Part shown: piece by piece, positions 32,574 to 41,916 of the stretch
Layout: each line of letters begins with the position of its first letter
Numbering within the stretch: position 1 is the first letter of the stretch
Assembly (NCBI GenBank): GCA_963745975.1
Contig: CAVUZJ010000012.1
Span: 50,033-114,032, forward strand
DNA: 64,000 nucleotides
Reading direction: 5' to 3'
Source of the DNA: JAKAWQ01 sp963745975
GTDB taxonomy: Bacteria > Pseudomonadota > Alphaproteobacteria > Acetobacterales > Acetobacteraceae
Program-made: the position numbers and the translations under genes
Notes under the pieces: model-generated
What the model was told of the DNA's origin: nothing
What the model saw: the letters and a program-made list of their open reading frames with translations, nothing else
The model's database searches: none

Positions 32574-34055
32574 ATCCAGCCTGTCGATCTCCTCATCGTC
32601 GGCGGGGGCGTGAACGGCGCCGGCATCGCCCGCGACGCCGCCGGCCGTGGCCTTTCGGTCGCCCTCGTCGAGCAGCACGACCTCGCGCAGCACACCTCCT
32701 CGGCCAGCACCAAGCTCATCCACGGCGGCCTCCGCTATCTCGAATATTACGAGTTCCGCCTGGTCCGCGAGGCGCTGATGGAGCGCGAGCGGCTGCTCGC
32801 CATCGCGCCGCACCTCGTCCGGCCGCTCGAGTTCGTGCTGCCCCATGCGCGCCATCTCCGCCCCGCCTGGATGATCCGCGCCGGCCTCTTCCTCTACGAC
32901 CATCTCGCCCGGCGGAATCGCCTGCCGCCCTCGCGCGCGATCTCGTTGGCCAGCCATCCGGCCGGCCGCACGCTGCTGCCCGAATACCGGCGCGGCTTTA
33001 CCTACGCCGATTGCCGGGTCGATGATTCGCGTCTCGTCGTGCTGAACGCGGTCGATGCCGCTTCGCGTGGCGCGCGGATCCTCCCGCGCATGAAATTCCT
33101 CCGCGCTCGGCCCGAGAATGGCCTCTGGCAGGCCGAGACCGAGGCCGGGCCGATTGCCGCGCGCGCGCTCGTCAACGCCGCCGGCCCCTGGGTCGTCGAG
33201 GTCCTCGCCGCCCGGCTCGGCCGCAACACGAGAAAGAGCGTGCGTCTGGTCAAGGGAAGCCACATCGTCGTGGGACGGCTCTATGAGGGCGAGCACGCCT
33301 TCATCCTGCAAAACAAGGACGGGCGCATCGTTTTCGTCATTCCGTATGAGCAATCTTTTTCGCTGGTCGGCACGACCGACATTGCCTTCGACGGCGATCC
33401 TTCCGCCGTCGCGATCTCGCCCGACGAGACCGCCTATCTCTGCGCCAGCGTCAATCGCTATTTCCGCGCGAAAGTCTCTCCCGTCGACGTCGTCTGGTCC
33501 TATGCGGGCGTTCGCCCCCTCTTCGACGATCACGCGAAGGAGGCGAAGGCGGTCACGCGCGAGTACGTGCTCGACCTCGAGCATGCACCGGACACCCCGC
33601 CCCTGCTCTCGGTCTTCGGCGGCAAAATCACCACCTATCGCCGCCTCGCCGAGCACGCGCTCGCCAAGCTGCTCCCCGCCTTGGGCCGCCCGATCGGGCG
33701 CTCCTGGACCGCGAGCGCGCCACTCCCGGGCGGCGATTTTTCCGATTTCGACGCCTCTCTCGCCGATTTTCGCGCCCGCCACGCGTCCCTTCCCGCCGCG
33801 ACCGCGCGCCGCCTCCTCTCCGCCTACGGGACGCGCGCCGAGCGCATCGCGCGCCCCGACATGGGCGCCGATCTCGGCGCCGGCCTCACCGAGGCCGAGA
33901 TCGACTACCTCGTGAACGAAGAATGGGCGGCGACCGCGGAGGACATCCTCTGGCGTCGCTCGAAGCTCGGCCTGCACGTGCCGCCCGATACCGCAACCAG
34001 GCTCGCCGCCTATCTCGCGCGCGCGAACCAGGGGGCCGCATCCGCGCGGCGCTGA
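32574..34055 (+). CDS. glpD: Aerobic glycerol-3-phosphate dehydrogenase, start codon unclear
   Basis: Membrane-associated FAD enzyme oxidising glycerol 3-phosphate to DHAP. The FAD motif reads DLLIVGGGVNGAGIARDAAG, then STKLIHGGLRYLEYYEF, RGFTYADCRVDDSRLV and SVFGGKITTYRRLAEHAL. The problem is the start: in this frame the trpE stop (32565-32567) is followed by Ala-Gln-Ile-Gln-Pro-Val-Asp-Leu and no ATG, GTG or TTG before the Rossmann Gly-rich loop. The first GTG (32610) is inside that loop. ATC at 32574 has GAGG 10 bases upstream and may be a mutated or rare start. glpK follows 23 bp later. Confidence 0.8.
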   Translation: MQPVDLLIVGGGVNGAGIARDAAGRGLSVALVEQHDLAQHTSSASTKLIHGGLRYLEYYEFRLVREALMERERLLAIAPHLVRPLEFVLPHARHLRPAWMIRAGLFLYDHLARRNRLPPSRAISLASHPAGRTLLPEYRRGFTYADCRVDDSRLVVLNAVDAASRGARILPRMKFLRARPENGLWQAETEAGPIAARALVNAAGPWVVEVLAARLGRNTRKSVRLVKGSHIVVGRLYEGEHAFILQNKDGRIVFVIPYEQSFSLVGTTDIAFDGDPSAVAISPDETAYLCASVNRYFRAKVSPVDVVWSYAGVRPLFDDHAKEAKAVTREYVLDLEHAPDTPPLLSVFGGKITTYRRLAEHALAKLLPALGRPIGRSWTASAPLPGGDFSDFDASLADFRARHASLPAATARRLLSAYGTRAERIARPDMGADLGAGLTEAEIDYLVNEEWAATAEDILWRRSKLGLHVPPDTATRLAAYLARANQGAASARR

Positions 34056-34078
34056 CGGTTCGGAGGGATACGCCACGG

Positions 34079-35578
34079 ATGAAAAAATATGTCGGCGCGA
34101 TCGACCAGGGAACCACGAGCTCGCGTTTCATCGTCTTCGATAAGAGCGGCACCATCGTCTCGGCCGCGCAGAAGGAGCATCGGCAGATCTATCCCAAGCC
34201 TGGCTGGGTCGAGCACGATCCGCGGGAGATCCTCGCCCACACCAACGAGGTGATCGGGGCGGCGCTCGCGCGCGCCGATCTCTCCGCAGACGATCTCGCC
34301 GCGGTCGGCATCACCAATCAGCGCGAGACGACTTTGCTATGGGACGCCAAGACCGGCCAGCCGCTGCACAACGCGCTCGTCTGGCAGGACACGCGCGTCG
34401 ACCGCCTCGTCGCCGAATATGCGAGGGAGGGCGGCCAGGACAGGTTCCGCGAGAAGACCGGCCTGCCGCTCGCGAGCTATTTCTCCGGCCTCAAGCTCCA
34501 CTGGCTGCTCCGCGAGGTTCCGGGCGCGCGCGCCAAGGCCGAAGCCGGCGAGGTGCTCTTCGGCACGATCGATAGCTGGCTCGCCTGGAACCTCACCGGC
34601 GGCGCGCATGGCGGCGTGCACATCACCGATGTCACGAACGCAAGCCGCACCCAGCTCATGAATCTCGCGAGCTGCGAATGGGATCCGGAGATGCTCGCCG
34701 CCTTCGAAATCCCCAGCGCCTGCCTGCCGCGAATCGTGCCTTCCTCCGCGGTCTATGCCGAGATCGCCATGGCCGCGCTCAAGGGCGCGAAGCTCGCCGG
34801 CATCCTCGGCGATCAGCAGGCGGCCCTCGTCGGCCAGACCTGCTTCGCCCCCGGAGAGGCGAAGAACACCTACGGCACCGGCAATTTCCTCCTGATGAAC
34901 ACCGGCGCCGTGCCGGTGCAATCCAAGGCCGGGCTGCTTACCACGCTCGCCTACCGCTTCGGCGAGGAGGAGCCTGCGTACGCGCTCGAGGGCGCGATCG
35001 CGATCACCGGGGCGCTGGTGCAATGGCTGCGCGACAACCTCAAGCTCATCGACGCGGCATCCGAGATCGAGCCGCTTGCCCGCAGCGTCGAGGACAATGG
35101 CGATGTCTATATCGTCCCCGCCTTCTCCGGACTCTACGCGCCCTACTGGAAGGCGAGCGCGCGCGGCGTGATCGCGGGCCTCACGCGATTCGCCACCCGC
35201 GCCCATCTCGCCCGCGCCGCGCTCGAGGCGACCGCGTATCAGACGCGCGACGTCGTCGAAGCGATGGAGGCGGATAGCGGCATCAAGCTCGCCAGCCTCA
35301 AGACCGACGGCGGCATGGTCGCCAACGAGCTTCTCATGCAGTTCCAGGCGGACATCCTCGCGGCCCCCGTCATTCGCCCGAAAGTGACCGAAACGACCGC
35401 GCTCGGCGCCGCCTATGCCGCCGGCCTTGCCACCGGCTACTGGCGCAACACGGACGACCTCCGCGCCAACTGGGGCGTGGACAAAATTTGGACGCCCGCG
35501 CTTTCGGCGGAAAAGCGCGAGCATTATTACAATTCCTGGAAGAAGGCGGTGGAGCGCTCCTTCGATTGGGTGAGCTGA
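34079..35578 (+). CDS. glpK: Glycerol kinase
   Basis: A 499-residue FGGY-type kinase phosphorylating glycerol for GlpD. It starts KKYVGAIDQGTTSSRFIVFD. Other signatures are PGWVEHDPREIL, ITNQRETTLLWD, GTIDSWLAWNLTGG, GILGDQQAALVGQ and KNTYGTGNFLLMNTG, then LKTDGGMVANELLMQFQADI. The ATG at 34079 has CGGAGGG upstream. It is in an operon with glpD. No glpF transporter or GlpR repressor is nearby. Confidence 0.96.
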   Translation: MKKYVGAIDQGTTSSRFIVFDKSGTIVSAAQKEHRQIYPKPGWVEHDPREILAHTNEVIGAALARADLSADDLAAVGITNQRETTLLWDAKTGQPLHNALVWQDTRVDRLVAEYAREGGQDRFREKTGLPLASYFSGLKLHWLLREVPGARAKAEAGEVLFGTIDSWLAWNLTGGAHGGVHITDVTNASRTQLMNLASCEWDPEMLAAFEIPSACLPRIVPSSAVYAEIAMAALKGAKLAGILGDQQAALVGQTCFAPGEAKNTYGTGNFLLMNTGAVPVQSKAGLLTTLAYRFGEEEPAYALEGAIAITGALVQWLRDNLKLIDAASEIEPLARSVEDNGDVYIVPAFSGLYAPYWKASARGVIAGLTRFATRAHLARAALEATAYQTRDVVEAMEADSGIKLASLKTDGGMVANELLMQFQADILAAPVIRPKVTETTALGAAYAAGLATGYWRNTDDLRANWGVDKIWTPALSAEKREHYYNSWKKAVERSFDWVS

Positions 35579-35741
35579 GAGCCGATCGTTGCTACCGCGT
35601 GGGCAATATGCCACCGGATGGCCACGAACTTTCAAAATTCGGCCAGATTCAGGTCCTCACGCTGCGTGCGCGCGGACGTCCCCGGCATCATTGCCCCTGG
35701 GCAGCGCCCGCCTCTGCGAATGCGAATGGAAGGCAGACCGG

Positions 35742-36704
35742 ATGCAAGCAACGGCCAGCAAGCAACCCGCGCCGCCGGAGCTCGAGACCGCGGAAGGCTT
35801 CGCCACGTTCATGTCCGAAGCGCTGGCCAGCCGCGACCAGGCGGTGATCGAAGAGGCGTTCGCAGCCGTCGCCCGGACAGGCGGAAAAAGCAGAACGGCT
35901 TCCGAGCCCGCGGCGGCGCAGCCCGAGCCCCCGGCGGCGCAGCCCGCACCCCCGGCGGCGCGGTTTGAACCTGCCGGCGCGCCGCGAGAACGCCTCGATC
36001 CGGCGGCGGCAATCCCGCCGTCCAGCATGCCGCAGCGCGGCAAGGTCCGACGCTTCGCCTTGCCCGGACTCGTCGTTGTCGGAGCGCTCGCTTCCCTGTG
36101 CGCCGGCTCGCTCTCCCTCAACCGCCCCGAGTCACATCCGGTGCCGGCGCGACGGGCGACGCTCGAGGCGCGCGCGCGGGCCCTTGCCGCCCAAGTTGCC
36201 GCGGAAACCGCGCGCTTCGACGAGCTTCATGCCGAAGCCGGCCTCGCCGCCCAGCAACTGGCCTCCCTCTCCGCGATCCACGCCGAAATCGCGCGCGCGA
36301 GCGGCACGCTCGACAGCCTGCAAACCCGCATCAAGCAGGCGACGCGCAAGCTCACCGCACCGCGGGCTCCCGTTCGTGTCGCTACAGCAACGTCCAACCC
36401 GGCGCCGGCGCGCCGCTATTCGCCCGCCGACGCCGTGGAGATTCAATGGCGCCACGAGGGCGCGCAGCTCGTCGCCGCTCGCGGCGCCCTCATCGCCGGC
36501 AATACGCCGCAGGCCAAACAATTGATCGAAGCGGTGCAGACGCAGCTCGTCTTCCAGCCGGTCACGCCGGACGACCCGACACCGCCAGGGATCGACGATC
36601 CCACGGCCAAAGACCTCACCCAGGCCCTCGCTTTCCTCGACCGAGGCCAGGCCATGCAGGCACTCCACCTCCTCAACCGCGCGATCGCGTATCTCGGCGC
36701 GTAA
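35742..36704 (+). CDS. Membrane-anchored coiled-coil protein with antitoxin-like N-terminus
   Basis: A 320-residue protein of unknown function. Residues 12-46 (LETAEGFATFMSEALASRDQ onward to AAVARTGG) resemble the leading part of HigA-like addiction-module antidotes, but no helix-turn-helix follows. A Pro/Ala-rich linker (about 50-105) leads to one transmembrane helix (about 112-130, FALPGLVVVGALASLCAGSL). A helical, probably coiled-coil part (about 140-215) and a C-terminal helical repeat-like region (about 240-320) complete it. A GGAAGG site precedes the ATG at 35742. It stands 163 bp after glpK on the same strand. Confidence 0.65.
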   Translation: MQATASKQPAPPELETAEGFATFMSEALASRDQAVIEEAFAAVARTGGKSRTASEPAAAQPEPPAAQPAPPAARFEPAGAPRERLDPAAAIPPSSMPQRGKVRRFALPGLVVVGALASLCAGSLSLNRPESHPVPARRATLEARARALAAQVAAETARFDELHAEAGLAAQQLASLSAIHAEIARASGTLDSLQTRIKQATRKLTAPRAPVRVATATSNPAPARRYSPADAVEIQWRHEGAQLVAARGALIAGNTPQAKQLIEAVQTQLVFQPVTPDDPTPPGIDDPTAKDLTQALAFLDRGQAMQALHLLNRAIAYLGA

Positions 36705-36724
36705 CGCAAATCCGCCGGCGCCCA

Positions 36725-36800
36725 TTCACCCATTCTTCACCGGCGCCCAATAGAACGGCGGCGGAAATCCGGCCTGCCTGAAATGCCGAAGAAGCCCATC
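36725..36800 (+). repeat. Leader repeat, copy 1 (flanking monooxygenase)
   Basis: TTCACCCATTCTTCACCGGC, then CGCCCAATAGAACGGCGGCG and GAAATGCCGAAGAA closely resemble the leader of the TPR gene at 38352-38419, including the start codon. Here the frame stops after six codons (ATG at 36783, TGA). It looks like a duplicated promoter/start region with no gene behind it, placed just before the FAD monooxygenase. Confidence 0.65.
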
Positions 36801-36857
36801 GTTTGACCCGCGCTTCTCGATATACTGGCCGCTGGCCGCTCCCTTCGGAGAAGCACC

Positions 36858-38337
36858 ATGCCAAGATGCGTCCTCGTCGCCGGCGCGGGCCCCGTCGGCC
36901 TGACGATGGCCGCCGAGCTTGCCCGCTATCGCGTGCCGATCCGCATCATCGACCAGGCTCCATCGCGGACGGACAAGTCGAAAGCGCTCGCGATTTGGCC
37001 GCGGTCGCTCGAGCTTCTCGACCGGGCCGGCTGCGCCGGCGCCTTCGCGGCGACCGGGCTCAAGTCCGAGGCCATCGCCATCCTTTCCGGCAAGGAGATC
37101 ATCGCCCGCGTCACTTTCGACGATGTCGACTCGCCGTTCAATTACCTGCTGATGATCCCGCAGTCGGAGACCGAGCGGCTGCTCGAGGCGCATCTCTCAT
37201 CGCTCGGCGGCAAGGTCGAGCGCAGCGTCGCGCTGACGAGCTTCGCCCAGTCCGAAGACTGCGTGTCGTGCAGGCTTCGCCACCCTGACGGGAGCAGCGA
37301 GACTTTCGAGGCAAGCTGGCTCATCGGCTGCGATGGCGCACACTCCCTGGTGCGGCAGACGCTCGGGATGACGTTCGGCGGCGACACGCTGCCAACGACC
37401 TTCCTGCTCGCCGACATCCACGTCGCCGGCCTCGATCTGCCGGAGACGGAGCTCGCGATCTTCTGGCATCGCGACGGCTCCGTCATGTTTTTTCCGATCT
37501 CGCCCGGACGCTACCGCATCATCGCCGACATCGGTGCGAGCCCGCTGCACGAGCCCACCTTCGAGGAGGTCCAGGCCATCGTCGCCCGGCGCGCGGCCGG
37601 CGTCACGCTCGCCGATCCGATCTGGCTCGCGGGCTTCCGGGTGAACGAGCGCAAGGTCGAGGACTACCGCGCGGGCCGGGTATTCCTTGCCGGCGACGCC
37701 GCGCACGTCCACAGCCCCGCCGGCGGCCAGGGCATGAACACGGGCATGCAGGACGCATTCAACCTGGCCTGGAAGCTGGCGCTGGTCGAGCGGGGTCACG
37801 CCGGCCCTGACCTCCTCGGCAGCTACAGCGAGGAGCGCAGCGCCGTCGCCGAGCGGGTCCTCGCCGAGTCCGGGCGGCTGATCCGCATCGCCACGGTCAA
37901 GAACTATCTCCTGCAGGACCTCAGGAACTTCGTCGCGCACCGGATCCTCGGGCTCTCGGCCGCGAGGCACGCCATGGCCGATAGGCTTTCGGAGATCACG
38001 ATCGGCTACCCCCGCGAGCAAGCTGAACGCGGGAACGGCCAAGGGCCTGGCCGGCCCGCAGCCGGGAGAGCGGATGCTCTGCGAGCGGCCCTTCGGCGCG
38101 GGCGAGGCGCCCCGCTTCGCGCTGCTCGCGGGCGAAGACGAGCGGGCCCGCGCAATGCTGCGCCGCCACGCATCGCTGCTGGAGCCCGGCCTCCGCAAGC
38201 CCCCCGACGAGGCCGGGATCTGGCTCGTCCGGCCCGACGGCTATGTCGCCGCGGTCGCCTGCGCCGGCGACTGGGCGGTCATCGACGACTGCCTGGCAAG
38301 GATCGCCACCGGGGCCCTCCAGGCAGCGCCCGCCTGA
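36858..38337 (+). pseudogene. FAD-dependent aromatic monooxygenase, frameshifted
   Basis: A flavin hydroxylase of the PheA/TfdB/UbiH fold. The first 385 codons are intact: VLVAGAGPVGLTMAAELARY (FAD), SWLIGCDGAHSLVR (DG motif) and RVFLAGDAAHVHSPAGGQGMN (GD motif). Near 38008-38016 the frame gains one base. The next frame continues KLNAGTAKGLAGPQPGERM, then RPFGAGEAPRFALLAG, to a stop at 38337, which matches the C-terminal thioredoxin-like domain of this family. Uncorrected, the frame runs out of register into the next gene. It would use NAD(P)H and O2 to hydroxylate an aromatic compound. It is bracketed by two copies of a leader repeat, so it may have been inserted. Confidence 0.8.
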
Positions 38338-38351
38338 GCCGGCGGCGCGCC

Positions 38352-38419
38352 TTCACCGATCCTTCACTTCCGCCCGATAGAAACGCGGGGAAAATCGTGC
38401 CGGGCCAAAATGCCCAAGG
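38352..38419 (+). repeat. Leader repeat, copy 2, before the TPR gene
   Basis: TTCACCGATCCTTCACTTCC, then GCCCGATAGAAACGCGGGG and ATGCCCAAGGA, parallel to 36725-36800. It includes the ATG of the TPR gene at 38410, so this copy is the functional leader. The conserved TTCAC and CGATAGAA blocks could be promoter elements. Confidence 0.6.
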
Positions 38420-40329
38420 ATTCTCCCGCCGAAGCCGACATCCTCGACCTTCTGGCCGCCGGCCTCGCGCATCACCAGGCGGCGAGATTCGAGGCGGCCG
38501 ACGAAGCCTATTGCGCGGTGCTGGCACGCGAGCCCGCGCAGCCGAGCGTGCTCTATCTTCGCGGCGTGCTGATGCTGGCGCGCGAGAGGCCGGCGGAAGC
38601 GGAACGCCTTCTCGCGCGCGCCGCGTCGCTTCGGCCGGATCACGCCGAGACGCGCTTCGCGCACGCCAATGCGCTCCATCGCGCGGGCGAGCGTGCCCAC
38701 GCCATCGCCGCTTTCCGCGCCCTCCTCGCCGCCCATCCCGATCATTTCGGCGCCCTCGTCAATCTCTCCAACTGCCTCCGCGAGGCGGGCGAGTGCGAGG
38801 CCGCGCTAGAAGCCGCTGAAGCCGCGTGTCGGCTCGATCCGCGCGCGGCGCCGGGGCAGACGACGCGTGGCGCCGCACTCATCGCCGGCGCGCGCATCGC
38901 CGAGGCGATCGAAGCCTATCGCGCGGCGATCGCCGCCGACGCCCGCCACGCCGCCGCGCACGCGGGACTTGCCGCCGCATTTTTGCACGCGGAGCGGCCG
39001 GCGGAGGCGCTCGCGGCGGCGGACTCCGCGCTCCTGCTCGCGCCCGCGCTTGCGGAAGCCGAGTTCCTGCGCGCGATGGCGCTCGCCGGGCTCGGCGCGG
39101 CGCCGGCGGCGATCGCGGGGCTCGAGCGAACGATCACGCGCGATCCCGCCCACGCGAAGGCGCATCTCAATCTCGGCAATCTCCTGGCCGACGAGGACCG
39201 CATCACCGAGGCCGAAGCGCTCTGCCGGCGCGCGATCGCCCTCGATCCCGCGCTTGCCGAGGCGCATGCGAGCCTCGGCCATCTGCTGAGCTTGCAAAGC
39301 CGCACCGGCGAGGCGATCGCCGCCTGCGAGGCCGCACTCGCGCGCGATCCCGATTTCGTTCAGGCGGAGTGGAACCAGGGCATCGCGCTTCTGCTTGCCG
39401 GGGACTACGAAAAAGGCTGGGAAAGGTATGAGGCGCGAAGGCGCTCGCCCCGCTTTCCCCTCCCGCATCCCGAGCCGCAGGGGCCGGTCTGGCAGGGCAA
39501 GACGCTCGCCGGGAAGAGCCTCCTTGTCTATGCCGAGCAGGGGCTCGGCGATACCATCCAGTTCGCGCGCTATCTTCCGCTGCTCGCCGCAAGTGGCGCG
39601 CGCGTCACACTTGCCTGCGACGCCTCGCTCGTCCCCCTCTTTGCGGGAAAGCTCGGGCTCGCGGGACTCGTTCCTGTCGGCGAACTATTTCTGCCCGCCG
39701 ATTTCTGGATCAACCAAATGAGCCTGCCGCACCGTTTCGCGACCCGGCTCGATGCGATTCCCTCGCCCGACCGCTACCTCGCCGCAAACCCCGAGGCCAC
39801 GCGCCGTTTCGCCGCGATGCTGCCCGCCTCCCCGCGCGTGGGCCTCGTCTGGGCGGGCAATCCGCGCCATTCCAACGATGCGCGCCGCTCGATGCCGATC
39901 GGGCATCTGGCCCCACTCCTCGCGGTCCCGGACATTCGCTTCGTGAGCCTTCAGGTGGGAGAGCGCGCGGAAGAAGTGGAAGATCTGACTTGCCTGCTCG
40001 ATCTTTCCGCGGAGCTTACCGATTTCGCCGCGACCGCCGCGCTGATCGAGGCGCTCGATCTCGTCATCGCGGTGGACACCGCGACCGCGCACTGCGCGGC
40101 AGCACTCGGCAAGGAGACCTGGATCCTGCTGCCGCACGGCCCCGACTGGCGCTGGCTCACGAACCGCGAGGATTCGCCCTGGTATTCCTCCGTGCGCCTC
40201 TTCCGCCAGCCCGCGCCCGGCGGCTGGGCCGCGCTCATCGCGCGCGTCGCGGCAGCACTGCGCCGGCGGTTCGGCCAAAGCCTGAGCGAGGCTCTCGCCG
40301 AGCCCACGTCCTCTGCTTACGACGGGTGA
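38410..40329 (+). CDS. TPR protein with glycosyltransferase-9-like C-terminal domain
   Basis: A 639-residue protein. About nine tetratricopeptide-type helix pairs fill residues 10-335 (for example AHAKAHLNLGNLLADEDRIT and LAEAHASLGHLLSLQSRTGE). A C-terminal domain (about 360-620) resembles the ADP-heptose/GT-B glycosyltransferase family 9 fold. Its recurring segments are YAEQGLGDTIQFARYLPLL, RVGLVWAGNPRHSNDARRSM, LVIAVDTATAHCAAALGKET and PWYSSVRLFRQ. Such proteins are often involved in surface-glycan or protein glycosylation. The substrate is unknown. It stands alone, with the displaced monooxygenase upstream. Confidence 0.8.
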   Translation: MPKDSPAEADILDLLAAGLAHHQAARFEAADEAYCAVLAREPAQPSVLYLRGVLMLARERPAEAERLLARAASLRPDHAETRFAHANALHRAGERAHAIAAFRALLAAHPDHFGALVNLSNCLREAGECEAALEAAEAACRLDPRAAPGQTTRGAALIAGARIAEAIEAYRAAIAADARHAAAHAGLAAAFLHAERPAEALAAADSALLLAPALAEAEFLRAMALAGLGAAPAAIAGLERTITRDPAHAKAHLNLGNLLADEDRITEAEALCRRAIALDPALAEAHASLGHLLSLQSRTGEAIAACEAALARDPDFVQAEWNQGIALLLAGDYEKGWERYEARRRSPRFPLPHPEPQGPVWQGKTLAGKSLLVYAEQGLGDTIQFARYLPLLAASGARVTLACDASLVPLFAGKLGLAGLVPVGELFLPADFWINQMSLPHRFATRLDAIPSPDRYLAANPEATRRFAAMLPASPRVGLVWAGNPRHSNDARRSMPIGHLAPLLAVPDIRFVSLQVGERAEEVEDLTCLLDLSAELTDFAATAALIEALDLVIAVDTATAHCAAALGKETWILLPHGPDWRWLTNREDSPWYSSVRLFRQPAPGGWAALIARVAAALRRRFGQSLSEALAEPTSSAYDG

Positions 40330-40378
40330 GCATGTCCTCACCGCTGCAGCGCCACACTGAGGATGGGATGCGGTGGAG

Positions 40379-41185
40379 ATGATTCCTGCAAGGCAAAGAT
40401 CTCTATCGCTCGCCATGGGTCTGGTGATCGCGCTCGGGTGGCCACTGCTTCATGGGCGGGCCGCAACCACAACGGCTCCGTCCGCGAGTGAACCGAGCGC
40501 CGGCGCCCGGCCGGCACCGGCCGCGGGTCAGGTCAGATACTGGAAATTCGATGGAATTTTGCGGGTATACAAGAAAGGCCGGCTTCCCTACATCGAAGTC
40601 TCCCTCAAGGGGAAGAGACTGATTTGGGATCCGGTCGGGCTCACGCTGACCGCATACGCCGGGTTCGACAAGACGGGTCTGGAAAAACTCTATGACATGA
40701 CAATCGCGCTTAACCGGAGTGAGCTGGGCGGCGGGGTCGAGCTGGACTGGAATACGGAATATAACCAATGCACGCACGAACCGTTCTCGCAATTCCTCAT
40801 TCTTCGCGATCACGGCATCGCCCGAGGGGAATTTTACCTGATCGAGCGCTTCGACCCGCCGTTCCCCGTCTATCGCGGGGGCTGTGACAATCCTCGCCGC
40901 GATGAAAGCTTCCGCCAATCCTATTCGGATGCGATTCTTCCCCAGGTTCTCAGGTTGCCGTCGGGGCCCCTGCTCCTCTTCTTCCCCGGTCGCGGCATCG
41001 TCGTCGAGCTGCGCAGAATTCCCGACGTCATGATGTCCTTCGACAATCAACTCTTTATCGTGCCGGCAAAGCTTCTGACGTCGCAGCTCGACGCGGCGGA
41101 GGACACATTAAGCGCACGTTTCGAGGTCGTGCGGCGAATCCTCGCCGCGGCGATTCCGATTTCTCCCTCGAGCCCGGCAAGTTAG
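40379..41185 (+). CDS. Secreted protein of unknown function
   Basis: A protein of 268 residues from the ATG at 40379, or 270 from a GTG two codons earlier. A signal peptide (about 5-28, ending HGRAATTT) is followed by an Ala/Pro/Ser-rich linker and a folded part rich in Trp, Tyr and Phe (YWKFDGILRVYKKG, ELDWNTEYNQC, YLIERFDPPFPVYRGGC). Two Cys residues could pair outside the cytoplasm. I do not recognise a family. Its base composition is slightly less GC-rich than its neighbours, hinting at a different origin. It may be periplasmic or surface associated. Confidence 0.65.
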   Translation: MIPARQRSLSLAMGLVIALGWPLLHGRAATTTAPSASEPSAGARPAPAAGQVRYWKFDGILRVYKKGRLPYIEVSLKGKRLIWDPVGLTLTAYAGFDKTGLEKLYDMTIALNRSELGGGVELDWNTEYNQCTHEPFSQFLILRDHGIARGEFYLIERFDPPFPVYRGGCDNPRRDESFRQSYSDAILPQVLRLPSGPLLLFFPGRGIVVELRRIPDVMMSFDNQLFIVPAKLLTSQLDAAEDTLSARFEVVRRILAAAIPISPSSPAS

Positions 41186-41253
41186 AGCGTGATCGCCGAA
41201 GCTGGAATCACCGAAGGCGTGAATCACGCGGGGGATCGCGGCGATGCCCCTCG

Positions 41254-41916
41254 TCAGCGGCGAAGGCGCACGGCGACCGCGGCTCTTCGCCGCTCCCACC
41301 CGGCGCGCTCGAGCTCTGGCGTGTCATTCTCGGCGAGCGGGTAGCCCACGCAGAAATAGCCGATGAACGTCCATCCCGCCGGCACGTCGAGTGCGGCGAC
41401 AACCGTCGCCGGATCGAGGATCGACACCCAGCCGAGGCCCAATCCCGCCGCGCGCGCGGCGAGCCAGAGCGTGTGCACGGCCATCACCGCCGAGTAGGCC
41501 GTCGTTTCCGGCATGGTGCCGCGCCCCAGCCCGTGCCCCTGTTCGGGGCTCGGCTCGGCGAACACGGCGAGGTGGCAGGGCGCTTCGTCGAGGCCCGCCA
41601 GCTTGAGCCGCGCATAGAGGCCGGCGCGATCGGCCTCCTGGCTGGCCAGCGCGCGCGCGTTGCAGGCCAGGAAGCTCGCACGCACGGCGGCCCGCCGCGC
41701 CGGATCGTCAACGGTGACGAAGCGCCAGGGCTGGCTGAGGCCGACCGACGGGGCGAGGCACGCGGTCTCCAAGAGATCGTCCAGCACGGAAGAAGGCAGC
41801 GGCTCGCGGCGAAAGCAGCGCACGTCGCGCCGCCAGCGGAACAAATCGCGGAGCTGCGCCCGGAACGCATCGTCGAAGGCGGGCGCGCCGTCATGGGCAA
41901 TCTCGGTCTCTGCCAT
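41254..41916 (-). CDS. bluB: 5,6-dimethylbenzimidazole synthase
   Basis: A 220-residue nitroreductase-fold flavoenzyme of the BluB type. It fragments FMNH2 with O2 to form the lower ligand of cobalamin. It has WRRDVRCFRREPLP near 28-41, LAPSVGLSQPWRFV near 55-68, and GRGTMPETTAYSAVMAVHTL around 135-150. GLGLGWVSILDP follows near 160, and the end PVDDT-like region reads VGYPLAENDTPELE. These are closer to BluB than to general nitroreductases. No other cobalamin gene or riboswitch is adjacent, so it is a stand-alone locus, convergent with the secreted protein. Confidence 0.85.
   Translation of the reverse strand: MAETEIAHDGAPAFDDAFRAQLRDLFRWRRDVRCFRREPLPSSVLDDLLETACLAPSVGLSQPWRFVTVDDPARRAAVRASFLACNARALASQEADRAGLYARLKLAGLDEAPCHLAVFAEPSPEQGHGLGRGTMPETTAYSAVMAVHTLWLAARAAGLGLGWVSILDPATVVAALDVPAGWTFIGYFCVGYPLAENDTPELERAGWERRRAAVAVRLRR

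Noticed and set aside
31371..34076. A 901-codon open frame antisense to trpE and glpD
   Set aside because: It mirrors the codon positions of two recognised enzymes, is Arg/Gly/Ala-rich and has no motif; such long shadow frames are expected at this GC content.
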